Below the pieces are notes generated by a model that saw only the letters and a program-made list of their open reading frames with translations, was not told the origin of the DNA and did no database searches. A stretch of 64,000 nucleotides of DNA, taken from the NCBI GenBank assembly GCA_965222335.1, contig OZ244944.1, forward strand, positions 2,790,001 through 2,854,000. Reading direction: 5' to 3'. Each line of letters opens with the position of its first letter. Position 1 is the stretch's first letter. This document shows positions 43,691-51,560 of the stretch, piece after piece. The DNA comes from G965222335 sp965222335 (GTDB lineage: Bacteria > Pseudomonadota > Gammaproteobacteria > Pseudomonadales > Halieaceae). The position numbers were made by a program, and so were the translations under genes.

Positions 43691-43719
43691 AAAAAAAGCC
43701 GGCAGGTTGCCCTGCCGGC
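43691..43719 (-). terminator. Rho-independent terminator after the TonB receptor gene
   Basis: On the minus strand a 9-bp perfect stem GCCGGCAGG / CCTGCCGGC with a GCAA loop is followed by seven T (43697-43691). It sits 25 bases after the receptor stop and immediately before the PepSY gene, so the latter would depend on read-through or another promoter. Confidence 0.9.
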
Positions 43720-43743
43720 ACAGGGGTAGGCAGGTAGGACTGC

Positions 43744-45864
43744 CTAGAACTTGTATTCCATGCCAACGGTCCAGCTGAAGGGCTCGCCAGGCATGGTCCA
43801 CCACTTGTGGTAGGAGCTGACGTAGTAGTCCTCATCCGTTACGTTGTCGAGGTTCACGAAAAGCTTGAGCTGGTCCGTGAAGTGATACGAGCCAAACAGG
43901 TTCAGCAGCGTGTATGAAGGCAGAATGTAGTCCGGGTCAATGGTTTCACCCAGCCGGTCATCAACATAATTGACACTGAAGCCGATAGCCGCCGGCGAGC
44001 CGTCGATCACCAGGTCCTGCGTCATTACGATGTTGGCGCTGTTTTCAGGAATGTTGATCAGCGGGCTGCCCGCAGGAATTTCCACACCCCAGTCGGCGTT
44101 GACGACTGAATTAGTGGTCTTGGCGTCGACATAGGCATAGTTGAACATCAGGCTCAGGGTTTCGGTGAGTTGGCCGCTGACGTCGATCTCGAGGCCTTCG
44201 CTTTCAGCCTCACCCAGCGCCGCTGAGAAGCCCTGGTTGACCGGGTCTGCCGTCAGGATGTTGGATTTTTCCATCTTGAAGACAGCAACCGTCGCGCTGA
44301 TCATTTGGTTGTAGTACTTCACGCCCGCTTCATACGACTTGGTCTCTTCCGGGTCAAAGGCATTGTCGAAGAAGTCGATGCCGCTATTCGGGCGGAAGCC
44401 CTCGGCATAGCTGGCGTAGAGACTCAGGTTGTCGTTCGGTTCGAACACCAGGCCCGCCCGTGGACTGGTTTGCGTCTGTGACTGCGACACTTCGTTGCCA
44501 CTGAGGCGGTTCGTTACGTCCTGGTCGAAATCATCGTAGCGAACGCCGAGCAGCATTTTCCATTTTTCTGAAAGGTCGATCTGGTCCTGCATATACAGGC
44601 CCTTCGCACTCTGCTCTTCCAGTCGATCAGTGGAGGGGGTGAGGGGCGGGAGTTCCTGTCCGTACTCGGGGTTGAAGACGTTGATCGCATAGGTCGTGTC
44701 GCCGGTACCGAAAGCCACCCGAAAGCGCTCCTGCTTGGAATCCAGCTCGTACTCGTAGGCGTCTGCACCCACGAGCAGGTGGTGGGTAAAGGGTCCGGTG
44801 TCGAAATTGCCGGAAAGCTCGATGCGGCCCGACAGGTCCTCTGCCTCGTAATCAAGCTTGCGCGGCTGGCGAACCAGGGTTTCGCCATCGTCATCCAGCA
44901 GTTGGCGCCCTCCAGAGAGCTCCGCGCCAGAGTTGATCCCTTCCAGGCTCGACTCGCGATAGCCAATCCCGCCAAGCATATCCCAGTTGCTGTTGAAGCT
45001 GTGCTGGAAGGTAATCTGGTGCCCCAGCGCGTTGACTTCGTTGGGTCCGTTGTCCGGCTCGCCCAGGAAGCGAGATACCGGCAGTACTTCCGGATCGCCA
45101 TCGATCGCAGCGATACCTCGATCGAATGGGGCCTCCTGATCCAGGTATTCCAGTTCGTAGTTGATGGTTGAAGAGTCACCCAGCAGGAAAAGAACAGACG
45201 GGGTCAGAACCAGCTTCTGGGTTTCAACCGTGTCCCTGAAGCTTTCGGTATCCTCGTAGGCGCCGTTAATGCGCACCGCGAGGTTGTCCGAGAGCCCGGT
45301 CGTGTAGTCACCCTCGGTACGGTAGGTAGACCAGCGCCCGGCGGATCCGCGCACGTAGCCCTCGGTGTCAAACTGGGGCTTCTTGGTGATGATGTTGATC
45401 GTGCCACCGGGTTCTCCCCGGCCGTAAAGCGCCGAGCCCGGGCCCTTGAGAATTTCAATGGTCTCAACGTTGGAGGCATCGCGATTGCCGCTGAAGCCCC
45501 GGCCGCCGCTGAAACCGTTGATCAGGTAGCCGGAGGGCAGGTTCTCGTCACCGGCAAAGCCTCGGATGGCGAAACTGTCCCACAGGCCGCCAAAACTGTT
45601 CTGGCGTGCAACGCCGCCGGCAAAGTCCAGCGCTTCCTGAAAGGTTACCGCGCCGACTTCGACGAGTAGTTCGTCGCCGAGAATCTGGACCTGCTGGGGA
45701 AGCGATTCCAGGGGCGTATCACCCCGGTATGGCTGTTTCTGGGAAATCACCAGGACTTCCTCGAGTTCGGTATCAGCGGTCTGCTGTCCGAAGGCGACGG
45801 AGGATCCGGCGACACAGATTACGCTCGCGAGTAACGAGCGGCGGAAGGGTGCGTTTGCTCTCAT
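43744..45864 (-). CDS. TonB-dependent siderophore receptor
   Basis: A 706-residue outer-membrane receptor. The signal peptide ends near SSVAFG; a TonB-box-like LEEVLVISQ follows; the plug domain (about residues 45-155) has LLVEVGAVTFQEALDFAGGV, FAIRGFAGDENLPSG and VETIEILKGPGSALYGRGEPGG, the hallmark of ferric-siderophore receptors. The barrel ends with WTVGMEYKF and terminal Phe. ATG 45864 starts the signal peptide. It takes up a ferric siderophore with energy from TonB-ExbBD, encoded elsewhere. A Fur-box-like site lies about 190 bases upstream. Confidence 0.94.
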   Translation of the reverse strand: MRANAPFRRSLLASVICVAGSSVAFGQQTADTELEEVLVISQKQPYRGDTPLESLPQQVQILGDELLVEVGAVTFQEALDFAGGVARQNSFGGLWDSFAIRGFAGDENLPSGYLINGFSGGRGFSGNRDASNVETIEILKGPGSALYGRGEPGGTINIITKKPQFDTEGYVRGSAGRWSTYRTEGDYTTGLSDNLAVRINGAYEDTESFRDTVETQKLVLTPSVLFLLGDSSTINYELEYLDQEAPFDRGIAAIDGDPEVLPVSRFLGEPDNGPNEVNALGHQITFQHSFNSNWDMLGGIGYRESSLEGINSGAELSGGRQLLDDDGETLVRQPRKLDYEAEDLSGRIELSGNFDTGPFTHHLLVGADAYEYELDSKQERFRVAFGTGDTTYAINVFNPEYGQELPPLTPSTDRLEEQSAKGLYMQDQIDLSEKWKMLLGVRYDDFDQDVTNRLSGNEVSQSQTQTSPRAGLVFEPNDNLSLYASYAEGFRPNSGIDFFDNAFDPEETKSYEAGVKYYNQMISATVAVFKMEKSNILTADPVNQGFSAALGEAESEGLEIDVSGQLTETLSLMFNYAYVDAKTTNSVVNADWGVEIPAGSPLINIPENSANIVMTQDLVIDGSPAAIGFSVNYVDDRLGETIDPDYILPSYTLLNLFGSYHFTDQLKLFVNLDNVTDEDYYVSSYHKWWTMPGEPFSWTVGMEYKF

Positions 45865-46049
45865 AGTGACGGCTCTCCATTCAGCGCGTTGTATGTGTGC
45901 TCTATCGTGCCTGTTGCGGGACCCATGGTTTTTTTGTTGGTCCCGGAAATCTTTGCGGGCTAATGTATTTGCGATGCGCAATGTCCGTTCTGGTACCGAG
46001 TATAGGACGGGTGCCGCGTAATTTTGGCTCGAATGAGGTTGGGCAGACG

Positions 46050-46070
46050 GAGAATAATATTAAGAATGTC
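46050..46070. promoter_or_regulatory. Possible Fur box upstream of the siderophore receptor
   Basis: GAGAATAATATTAAGAATG (46050-46068) agrees with the 19-bp Fur consensus at about 12 positions by hand count. It is in the gap between pgi and the receptor gene, next to a perfect palindrome GGCAT-ATA-ATGCC (46079-46091). Fur control is plausible for this gene type but the site is weak. Confidence 0.3.
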
Positions 46071-46132
46071 ACCTAATCGGCATATAATGCCGTGGGGCAG
46101 ATTCGGGCTGGCTTAGCGCTTCCTTACCGGCA

Positions 46133-47767
46133 TTATTGGGCGGCGCGCCAGGCTGCGAGCAGCTGTTTCGTGGCAGGATCAAGATCGTCGTCGTTCGACT
46201 TGCCTGCCATGCAGGAGAAAATGCTGGCGCCGATCTCCTTGCCCAGTTCAACCCCCCACTGGTCGAAAGAATTGATCCCCCACAACTGGCCGCTGCAGAA
46301 GGTGCGGTGCTCGTATAGCGCGAGCACGGCGCCCAGGCTGTAGGGCGTGACCGCCTCGAAGCTGAGCACGCTGTGGGGCCGGTTACCGGGCATCGCGAGG
46401 TGCGGTGCCAGGCGGTCTGCTTCGGCGTCATCCATTCCCCGCTGCAGTAGCGACTCCCGTGCCGCTTTCATCGAGCGGCCCACCAGCAGCGCGCGGCTCT
46501 GGGCGAGGGCGTTGGCCACCAGGCGGGCGTGCTGCTCCGGCATGCCGGTGTGGGTGCTCAGGGGCAGGATGATGTCCGCCGGGCACAGGCGCGTGCCCTG
46601 GTGCAGGAGCTGGTGGAAAGAGTGCTGGCCCATGGTGCCGGCGGAGCCCCAGAGGATGGGGGCGGTGTCGTAAGCCAGTGGGTCGCCGGCGGCGCTGATC
46701 CGCTTGCCGTTACTTTCCATGGTCAGCTGCTGCAGAAAATCCGGCAATCGCGCCAGGCCCTGGTCGTAGGGCAACACCACATGGTTGCCCGCGCCAAGTC
46801 CGTTACAGCACCAGATTTCCAGCAGGCTCATCAGCATCGGCAGGTTGTCCGCTACCGGCGCGCTGGCGAAGTGGGTGTCCATAGCCTCGGCGCCCGCCAG
46901 GAAATCGGTGAAGTGTTCCCAGCCCAGGGCCACGGCGCAGCTCAGCCCCACTGCCGACCACACTGAATAGCGCCCCCCCACCCAGTCCCAGAGGGGCAGG
47001 CACTGTGCTGCGGGGATGCCGAACTCGGCCGCCGCCTCAAGGTTGGTGGTGATCGCCAGGAAGTGGCGGTCCAGGTCCCCGCTGCCGGCCCCGGCGTGCA
47101 GCAGCCAGTTGCGGGCGGTGAGGCCGTTGGTCAGGGTTTCCTCGGTGCGGAAAGACTTGGAGCAAATGATAAACAGGGTGGTGGCCGGCTCCAGCTCCAG
47201 CAGTACGTCCTGCAGATCGGCCGGATCGACGTTAGCCACGTAGTGGCAGGCTACCGGACCGTGAAAGGCCCGCAGCGCCCCGGTGACCAGTCGCGGCCCC
47301 AGGTCCGAGCCGCCGATACCGATATTCACCACATCGGTGATGGGTTCGCCGGTGAAGCCCCGCAGGTCGCCGCGATTGAGGGTATCGGCCCACTGCTGCA
47401 TCCGCCCGCGGGTTTCGGCCACCGCCGCCAGAGGGGATTCCAGCCCGGGGGCGCGGCTTGCCCGCAACAGACTGTGCAGCGCGGGACGGTCCTCGGTGTG
47501 GTTGAGCTTTTCGCCGGCAAGCAGCGCCGCCGCCCGCCCGGGTAGGTCGGCCTCGGCCGCCAGGCGCAGGAGAATGTCGCGGCCCTTCTCGTCCAGCAGG
47601 TGCTTGCTGTAGTCCAGGCGCAGCCCCGCAGCTTCCGCGGCATAGCGTCCGGCCCGTTCAGGCGCCTGCGCGAACAGGCTCTCGATAGAGGTGGATTTCA
47701 GGGTCCGCGCGTGGGCCTGCAGCTCCCCGAAAGTCGCAAGGTCGGTCAGGGGCTTGCAAGTGGGCAT
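46133..47767 (-). CDS. pgi: Glucose-6-phosphate isomerase
   Basis: A 544-residue phosphoglucose isomerase. Characteristic segments are VVNIGIGGSDLGPRLV, ICSKSFRTEETLTNG, WVGGRYSVWSAVGL, VLPYDQGLARLPDFLQQLTMESNGK (core MESNGKRI) with the catalytic Glu nearby, GTMGQHSFHQLLHQGTRL with the catalytic His, and the C-terminal INSFDQWGVELGKEIG. Length is within the family range (about 550). It interconverts glucose-6-P and fructose-6-P, which links the GDP-mannose and UDP-glucose operon to glycolysis. It is 74 bases downstream of ispB on the same strand. Confidence 0.97.
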   Translation of the reverse strand: MPTCKPLTDLATFGELQAHARTLKSTSIESLFAQAPERAGRYAAEAAGLRLDYSKHLLDEKGRDILLRLAAEADLPGRAAALLAGEKLNHTEDRPALHSLLRASRAPGLESPLAAVAETRGRMQQWADTLNRGDLRGFTGEPITDVVNIGIGGSDLGPRLVTGALRAFHGPVACHYVANVDPADLQDVLLELEPATTLFIICSKSFRTEETLTNGLTARNWLLHAGAGSGDLDRHFLAITTNLEAAAEFGIPAAQCLPLWDWVGGRYSVWSAVGLSCAVALGWEHFTDFLAGAEAMDTHFASAPVADNLPMLMSLLEIWCCNGLGAGNHVVLPYDQGLARLPDFLQQLTMESNGKRISAAGDPLAYDTAPILWGSAGTMGQHSFHQLLHQGTRLCPADIILPLSTHTGMPEQHARLVANALAQSRALLVGRSMKAARESLLQRGMDDAEADRLAPHLAMPGNRPHSVLSFEAVTPYSLGAVLALYEHRTFCSGQLWGINSFDQWGVELGKEIGASIFSCMAGKSNDDDLDPATKQLLAAWRAAQ

Positions 47768-47841
47768 CAGGATTTCCGGGTGCGGGAAGGTCGATCCAGT
47801 ATAAAAACCGCCGCCCCCGGGTGCAAACGCGAGCGCTGTCC

Positions 47842-48804
47842 CTAATGGTCCCGGTGAATGGACAGCGCGGTGATGCTCTCCAGCCGGCTCCTGGCTTCGC
47901 CGGCAGGTAGTTGATCGAGGTGCACCAGGGCCCGGTCGTGGTAGGCCTGCGCCTGCTCGCGGGTATAGTGGGTGCTGCCACAGCGCGTCACCGCCGCGAG
48001 GACTTCCGGCAGCGCCGCCATGGACTTGCTGCTCAGGGCCTCGCGCACCAGCGCCCGCTCCTCGGCGTTGCCGGTGGCCATCACATGAATCAGGGGCAGG
48101 GTGGCCTTGCCCTCGACCAGGTCGTCGCCGACGTTCTTGCCCATGGTCTCGGGATCTCCCTCGTAGTCCAGGAGGTCATCAATCATCTGGAACGCGATGC
48201 CCAGGTTGCAGCCGAAATCCGCCAGCGCCTGCCGCTCCTCCTCCCCACGGCCGCTCAGTGCGGCCGCGCCGTAACAGGCGGCGCCGAACAACACGGCGGT
48301 CTTGCGCGTGATCACGTCGAGGTAGTCCGCCTCGGTGGTGTCCGGATTACCAGCCCGGGCGAGCTGCAGGACCTCACCCTCGGCAATGGTATTGGTGGTA
48401 TCGGCCATGTAGCGCAGTATGGCCATGTCATCCAGCTGCACCATGAGTTGAAACGCGCGGGTATAAAGGAAGTCACCCACCAATACGCTGGGGGCGTTGC
48501 CAAACTCGGCGTTCGCCGTGGGCCGGCCCCGGCGCAGGCTGGAGATGTCCACCACGTCGTCGTGGAGCAGGGTCGCGGTATGGATGAACTCGATGATTGC
48601 GGCGAAGGTGATGTGGCGCTGCTCGCAGCCGCCGAGGGCCGCGCCGCAGAGCAGGGTCAGTAGCGGGCGCAGGCGCTTGCCGCCGGCGTCGACGATATAG
48701 TGGCCGATGTTCTCCACCATGGGGACATCGGACTGCAGCTGCTCGACGATCAGGCGGTTGACCCGGTCGAATTCGCCGGCAACGGTGGCGCGGATGGCTT
48801 GCAT
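47842..48804 (-). CDS. ispB: Octaprenyl (polyprenyl) diphosphate synthase
   Basis: A 320-residue trans-prenyltransferase that makes the long isoprenoid tail of ubiquinone. The two Asp-rich motifs are ATLLHDDVVD (first, near residue 83) and FQMIDDLLDYEGD (second). GGKRLRPLLTLL and KTAVLFGAACYGAA are also typical. It is divergent from rplU-rpmA-obgE, an arrangement conserved in gammaproteobacteria including E. coli, which supports the IspB assignment. Chain length (C40 versus others) is not certain from sequence alone. Confidence 0.95.
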   Translation of the reverse strand: MQAIRATVAGEFDRVNRLIVEQLQSDVPMVENIGHYIVDAGGKRLRPLLTLLCGAALGGCEQRHITFAAIIEFIHTATLLHDDVVDISSLRRGRPTANAEFGNAPSVLVGDFLYTRAFQLMVQLDDMAILRYMADTTNTIAEGEVLQLARAGNPDTTEADYLDVITRKTAVLFGAACYGAAALSGRGEEERQALADFGCNLGIAFQMIDDLLDYEGDPETMGKNVGDDLVEGKATLPLIHVMATGNAEERALVREALSSKSMAALPEVLAAVTRCGSTHYTREQAQAYHDRALVHLDQLPAGEARSRLESITALSIHRDH

Positions 48805-48911
48805 AGGCTTAGAGGGATCCGTAGGTGCCCGCGCATGCTATGGTGCCCCCCGGGGCCTGTCAAGAAAGCTCCGGGCGCTGCCAAGTCCCTGTCCAGCAAG
48901 GGATAAAAGCC

Positions 48912-48940
48912 TTGCCGCAGACCCCCGATTTGAGTAGAAT
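48912..48940 (+). promoter_or_regulatory. Predicted promoter of rplU-rpmA
   Basis: TTGCCG (48912-48917), a 17-base spacer and TAGAAT (48935-48940) make a good sigma-70 promoter. Transcription should begin near 48947, giving a leader of about 127 bases before rplU. Confidence 0.6.
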
Positions 48941-49016
48941 CGCCGCCCTCTGCGCCTGCACTGGGTCAGCAAGACCCCGGAAAGGCTTTTTTGGACTGTT
49001 GGTGCCTGACTCTGCC

Positions 49017-49040
49017 CCCTTGATTTACAAGGGTTTTTTT
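49017..49040 (+). terminator. Terminator-like hairpin in the rplU leader (possible attenuator)
   Basis: CCCTTG (49017-49022), loop ATTTA and CAAGGG (49028-49033) followed by seven T (49034-49040) form an intrinsic-terminator-like element between the predicted rplU promoter and its start codon. No plus-strand gene lies upstream for it to terminate, so attenuation of the ribosomal protein operon is the natural reading (inference). Confidence 0.65.
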
Positions 49041-49073
49041 GACCGCGAGCAGGCTAACTTAACGGAGCGCGCA

Positions 49074-49385
49074 ATGTACGCAGTAATTGAAAGCGGTGGC
49101 AAACAGCACCGCGTCGTTGAGGGCGAGACCCTCAAGCTGGAAAAAATCGAAGTCGCCACCGGTGAAGCCGTGGAATTCGACCGGGTCCTGATGATTGGCG
49201 GCGGTGACGACGTCAAGATCGGCAAGCCGCTGCTGGATGGCTCCAGGGTCACCGGCGAGGTAGTGAGCCACGGTCGTCACGACAAGGTGAAGATCGTCAA
49301 GTTCAACCGCCGTAAGCACCATCGGAAGGAAACTGGCCATCGCCAGTGGTACACCGAGGTGAAGATTACCGGTATTTCGGCGTAA
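49074..49385 (+). CDS. rplU: 50S ribosomal protein L21
   Basis: A 103-residue L21 with the family N-terminus MYAVIESGGKQHRVVEGETL and C-terminal FNRRKHHRKETGHRQWYTEVKI. L21 binds 23S rRNA domain V/helix regions together with L20. ATG 49074 follows CGGAGCG. It is 15 bases upstream of rpmA as in nearly all gammaproteobacteria. Its leader holds a terminator-like hairpin. Confidence 0.99.
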   Translation: MYAVIESGGKQHRVVEGETLKLEKIEVATGEAVEFDRVLMIGGGDDVKIGKPLLDGSRVTGEVVSHGRHDKVKIVKFNRRKHHRKETGHRQWYTEVKITGISA

Positions 49386-49400
49386 AGGAGAGCATCGACT

Positions 49401-49658
49401 ATGGCACACAAGAAAGCGGGTGGTAGTACACGTAATGGTCGCGATTCCGAGAGTAAACGCCTTGGCGTGAAGCGGTTCGGCGGCGAGACAGTCAAAGCGG
49501 GCAACATCATCGTGCGCCAGCGCGGCACCCGGTTCCATGCCGGCGACAACGTTCGCGTGGGCAAGGACCACACCCTGTTCGCGACGGCGGAAGGCAAGGT
49601 TGAGTTCGTGGTCAGGGGCCCGAACAGCCGCAAGTTCGTCCAGGTGGTGAGCGCCTGA
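49401..49658 (+). CDS. rpmA: 50S ribosomal protein L27
   Basis: An 85-residue L27 beginning MAHKKAGGSTRNGRDSESKR, whose flexible N-terminal tail reaches the peptidyl-transferase centre. GNIIVRQRGTRFHAGDNVRVGKD-type core (visible as IIVRQRGTRFHAG) and FVVRGPNSRKFV follow. Ribosome binding site AAAGGAG precedes ATG 49401. A strong intrinsic terminator follows 26 bases after the stop. Confidence 0.99.
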   Translation: MAHKKAGGSTRNGRDSESKRLGVKRFGGETVKAGNIIVRQRGTRFHAGDNVRVGKDHTLFATAEGKVEFVVRGPNSRKFVQVVSA

Positions 49659-49684
49659 ACGACGATTCAGCGGAATCGACCGAA

Positions 49685-49712
49685 AAGCCTCGTCATTGAC
49701 GGGGCTTTTTTT
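49685..49712 (+). terminator. Rho-independent terminator after rpmA
   Basis: A 10-bp stem AAGCCTCGTC / GACGGGGCTT (one G-T pair) with a three-base loop and a run of seven T ends the rplU-rpmA transcript. obgE, 657 bases on, must therefore have its own promoter. Confidence 0.9.
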
Positions 49713-49747
49713 ATGTACAGGATGTACGGTATATCGCGTGAGGCATG

Positions 49748-49847
49748 GATGCCGGTAGCGAGCTGGTACGAGTTACTCCAACAACAGTCCAAAGCCGAGA
49801 AGCGAGGATGCCGGCAGCGAGCCGGTAGGATTTACTCCCAAACAAGT
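49748..49847. repeat. Imperfect tandem duplication, 41-bp units at 59-bp period
   Basis: Unit 1 (49748-49788) and unit 2 (49807-49847) both read GATGCCGGyAGCGAGCyGGT at the start and continue with TTACTCC and an A-rich end. By eye they agree at roughly 85% of positions. Confidence 0.75.
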
Positions 49848-49895
49848 AACACCGCCGGCCGTCGGTCGCACTGAAGACGCGCTACGGCACCCGGA

Positions 49896-50200
49896 GCCCT
49901 CCCGGGACACGCCGTGAATACATCCATGTAGGCTCGGCAGCGGCCTCCATGCCGCTGACGGTCCCGGGAGGACCCCGGGCGCCTCACGCGCTCTGCCGGA
50001 AGTACCTTCAGCCACAGAGCTTCGTCTTTTGGTAGCCGGTTTGTGCGGTCAACAAGAACGTCGGAGGCCAGCCAAAGTACTGCAGCCAGAATCTCGCACA
50101 GTAGTAGCGGCAGCAACGTTTGCAGGCCCGCAGGGAATGTGAGAGACAGGAAGTCGAACACAAGCCCCCACGGATGGGTTCACGGCGTTTCCCGTAGGGC
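49896..50200. repeat. Inverted repeat pair of about 37 bp flanking 230 bp
   Basis: The left arm (49896-49933) and the reverse complement of the right arm (50164-50200) share GCCCT, ACGCCGTGAA and CATCC blocks with one gap and a few mismatches. The arrangement resembles the ends of a small non-autonomous element; no transposase is encoded between them. Confidence 0.7.
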
Positions 50201-50369
50201 CTGCGAACGTTGCTGACGCGGCGAAAGTAAACCAGTGGCGAAGGTGAACCATCGACGATACTGGTTCAACGACAGTTCTGTATGAATCAGGCGCCAACTT
50301 TGCGCCGGAAACGTCGACCTAGTTGTTATAAAGTGCACCACATAGAAGCTCGACGAGAGAGCGAACGCA

Positions 50370-51551
50370 ATGAAGTTTGTAGATGAAGCGACGATCAAGG
50401 TCTTTGCCGGTAACGGCGGCAGTGGCTGCCTGAGTTTCCGGCGGGAGAAGTACATCGAGCGCGGCGGTCCCGACGGCGGCGACGGCGGCGACGGCGGCAG
50501 CGTGTACATGGAGGCTGACGAGTCCCTGAACACCATGGTCGATTACCGCTTCCAGCGCGCCTACCGGGCGCAGAACGGCGAGCCCGGGCGCGGGCGCAAC
50601 TGCACCGGCAAGAGCGGCGAAGACCTCGTGCTGAAAGCGCCTGTGGGCACCACCGTGATCGACGAGGACAGCGGCGAGGTGCTGGGTGACCTGTCGGTGC
50701 CCGGGGAGCAGTTGAAAGTCGCCCAGGGTGGGTTTCACGGCCTGGGTAACACCCGCTATAAGTCCAGCACCAACCGCGCGCCGCGGCAGACCTCGCCGGG
50801 CAGCGAGGGTGAGCATCGCTCCCTCAAGCTAGAGCTTAAGGTGCTGGCCGACGTCGGCCTGCTGGGGCTGCCCAATGCAGGCAAGTCGACCCTGATCCGC
50901 GCCGTGTCCTCCGCCACGCCCAAGGTTGCGGATTATCCTTTCACGACTCTGGTGCCGAACCTGGGCGTGGTGAAGGTCGACGCCCACCGCTCCTTCGTGG
51001 TGGCGGATATCCCGGGCCTGATCGAGGGTGCTTCCGAGGGGGCGGGCCTGGGTATCCGCTTCCTGAAACACCTGACCCGCAACCGTATTCTGCTGCATAT
51101 TGTGGATATGGCGCCCTGGGATGAGCTGCCACCCGCGGAGGCGGCCGTGGGTATCGTGCGCGAGCTGCAGCAGTTCAGCCCGACCCTGGCGTCGCGGCCG
51201 CGCTGGCTGGTGCTGAACAAGACCGACTTGCTGGATGCCGAAGAACTCGCGGCGCGTCGCGCCGCCTTGATCGCCGCACTGGACTGGAAGGGTCCTGTGT
51301 ACGAGGTCGCCGCGATCAGCGCCACCGGTACCGAGCGCCTGTGCCAGGACCTGATGGTCCAGCTGGAAGAGCAGCGCGCCCGGGAACAGGCGGACCCCGA
51401 GGTGGCCGCGGCGGAGGAAGCCGAGCAGACCCGGATGCAGGAAGAGGCGCGGGCGCGGATCGAGGCCTTGCGCGCCAGCCATCGCGCCGCGAAAAGAAAT
51501 GACGATAGCCCGGATGACGACGATGACGTGGAAGTCGAGTACGCGCACTGA
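50370..51551 (+). CDS. obgE: Obg-family GTPase (ObgE/CgtA)
   Basis: A 393-residue essential GTPase acting in 50S ribosome maturation and stress response. The N-terminal glycine-rich Obg fold (residues 1-158) includes GPDGGDGGDGGSVY and FRREKYIERGG. The G domain has G1 GLPNAGKSTLI, the G3 DIPGLIEGASEGAGLG, G4 NKTDLL and a G5-like AISATG. The acidic C-terminal tail (DDSPDDDDDVEVEYAH) is typical of gammaproteobacterial ObgE. proB starts 10 bases after its stop. Confidence 0.98.
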   Translation: MKFVDEATIKVFAGNGGSGCLSFRREKYIERGGPDGGDGGDGGSVYMEADESLNTMVDYRFQRAYRAQNGEPGRGRNCTGKSGEDLVLKAPVGTTVIDEDSGEVLGDLSVPGEQLKVAQGGFHGLGNTRYKSSTNRAPRQTSPGSEGEHRSLKLELKVLADVGLLGLPNAGKSTLIRAVSSATPKVADYPFTTLVPNLGVVKVDAHRSFVVADIPGLIEGASEGAGLGIRFLKHLTRNRILLHIVDMAPWDELPPAEAAVGIVRELQQFSPTLASRPRWLVLNKTDLLDAEELAARRAALIAALDWKGPVYEVAAISATGTERLCQDLMVQLEEQRAREQADPEVAAAEEAEQTRMQEEARARIEALRASHRAAKRNDDSPDDDDDVEVEYAH

Positions 51552-51560
51552 GGTGGCGGC

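Larger units (their letters stand above)
49713..50369. other. 657-bp repeat-rich gap between rpmA and obgE
   Basis: No convincing gene is present on either strand. The gap contains a degenerate tandem duplication (49748-49847), a pair of facing inverted repeats (49896-49933 and 50164-50200) and the obgE upstream region, where TATAAA occurs around 50332. In most relatives rpmA and obgE are close together, so this gap looks like inserted, decayed repeat DNA. Confidence 0.6.
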
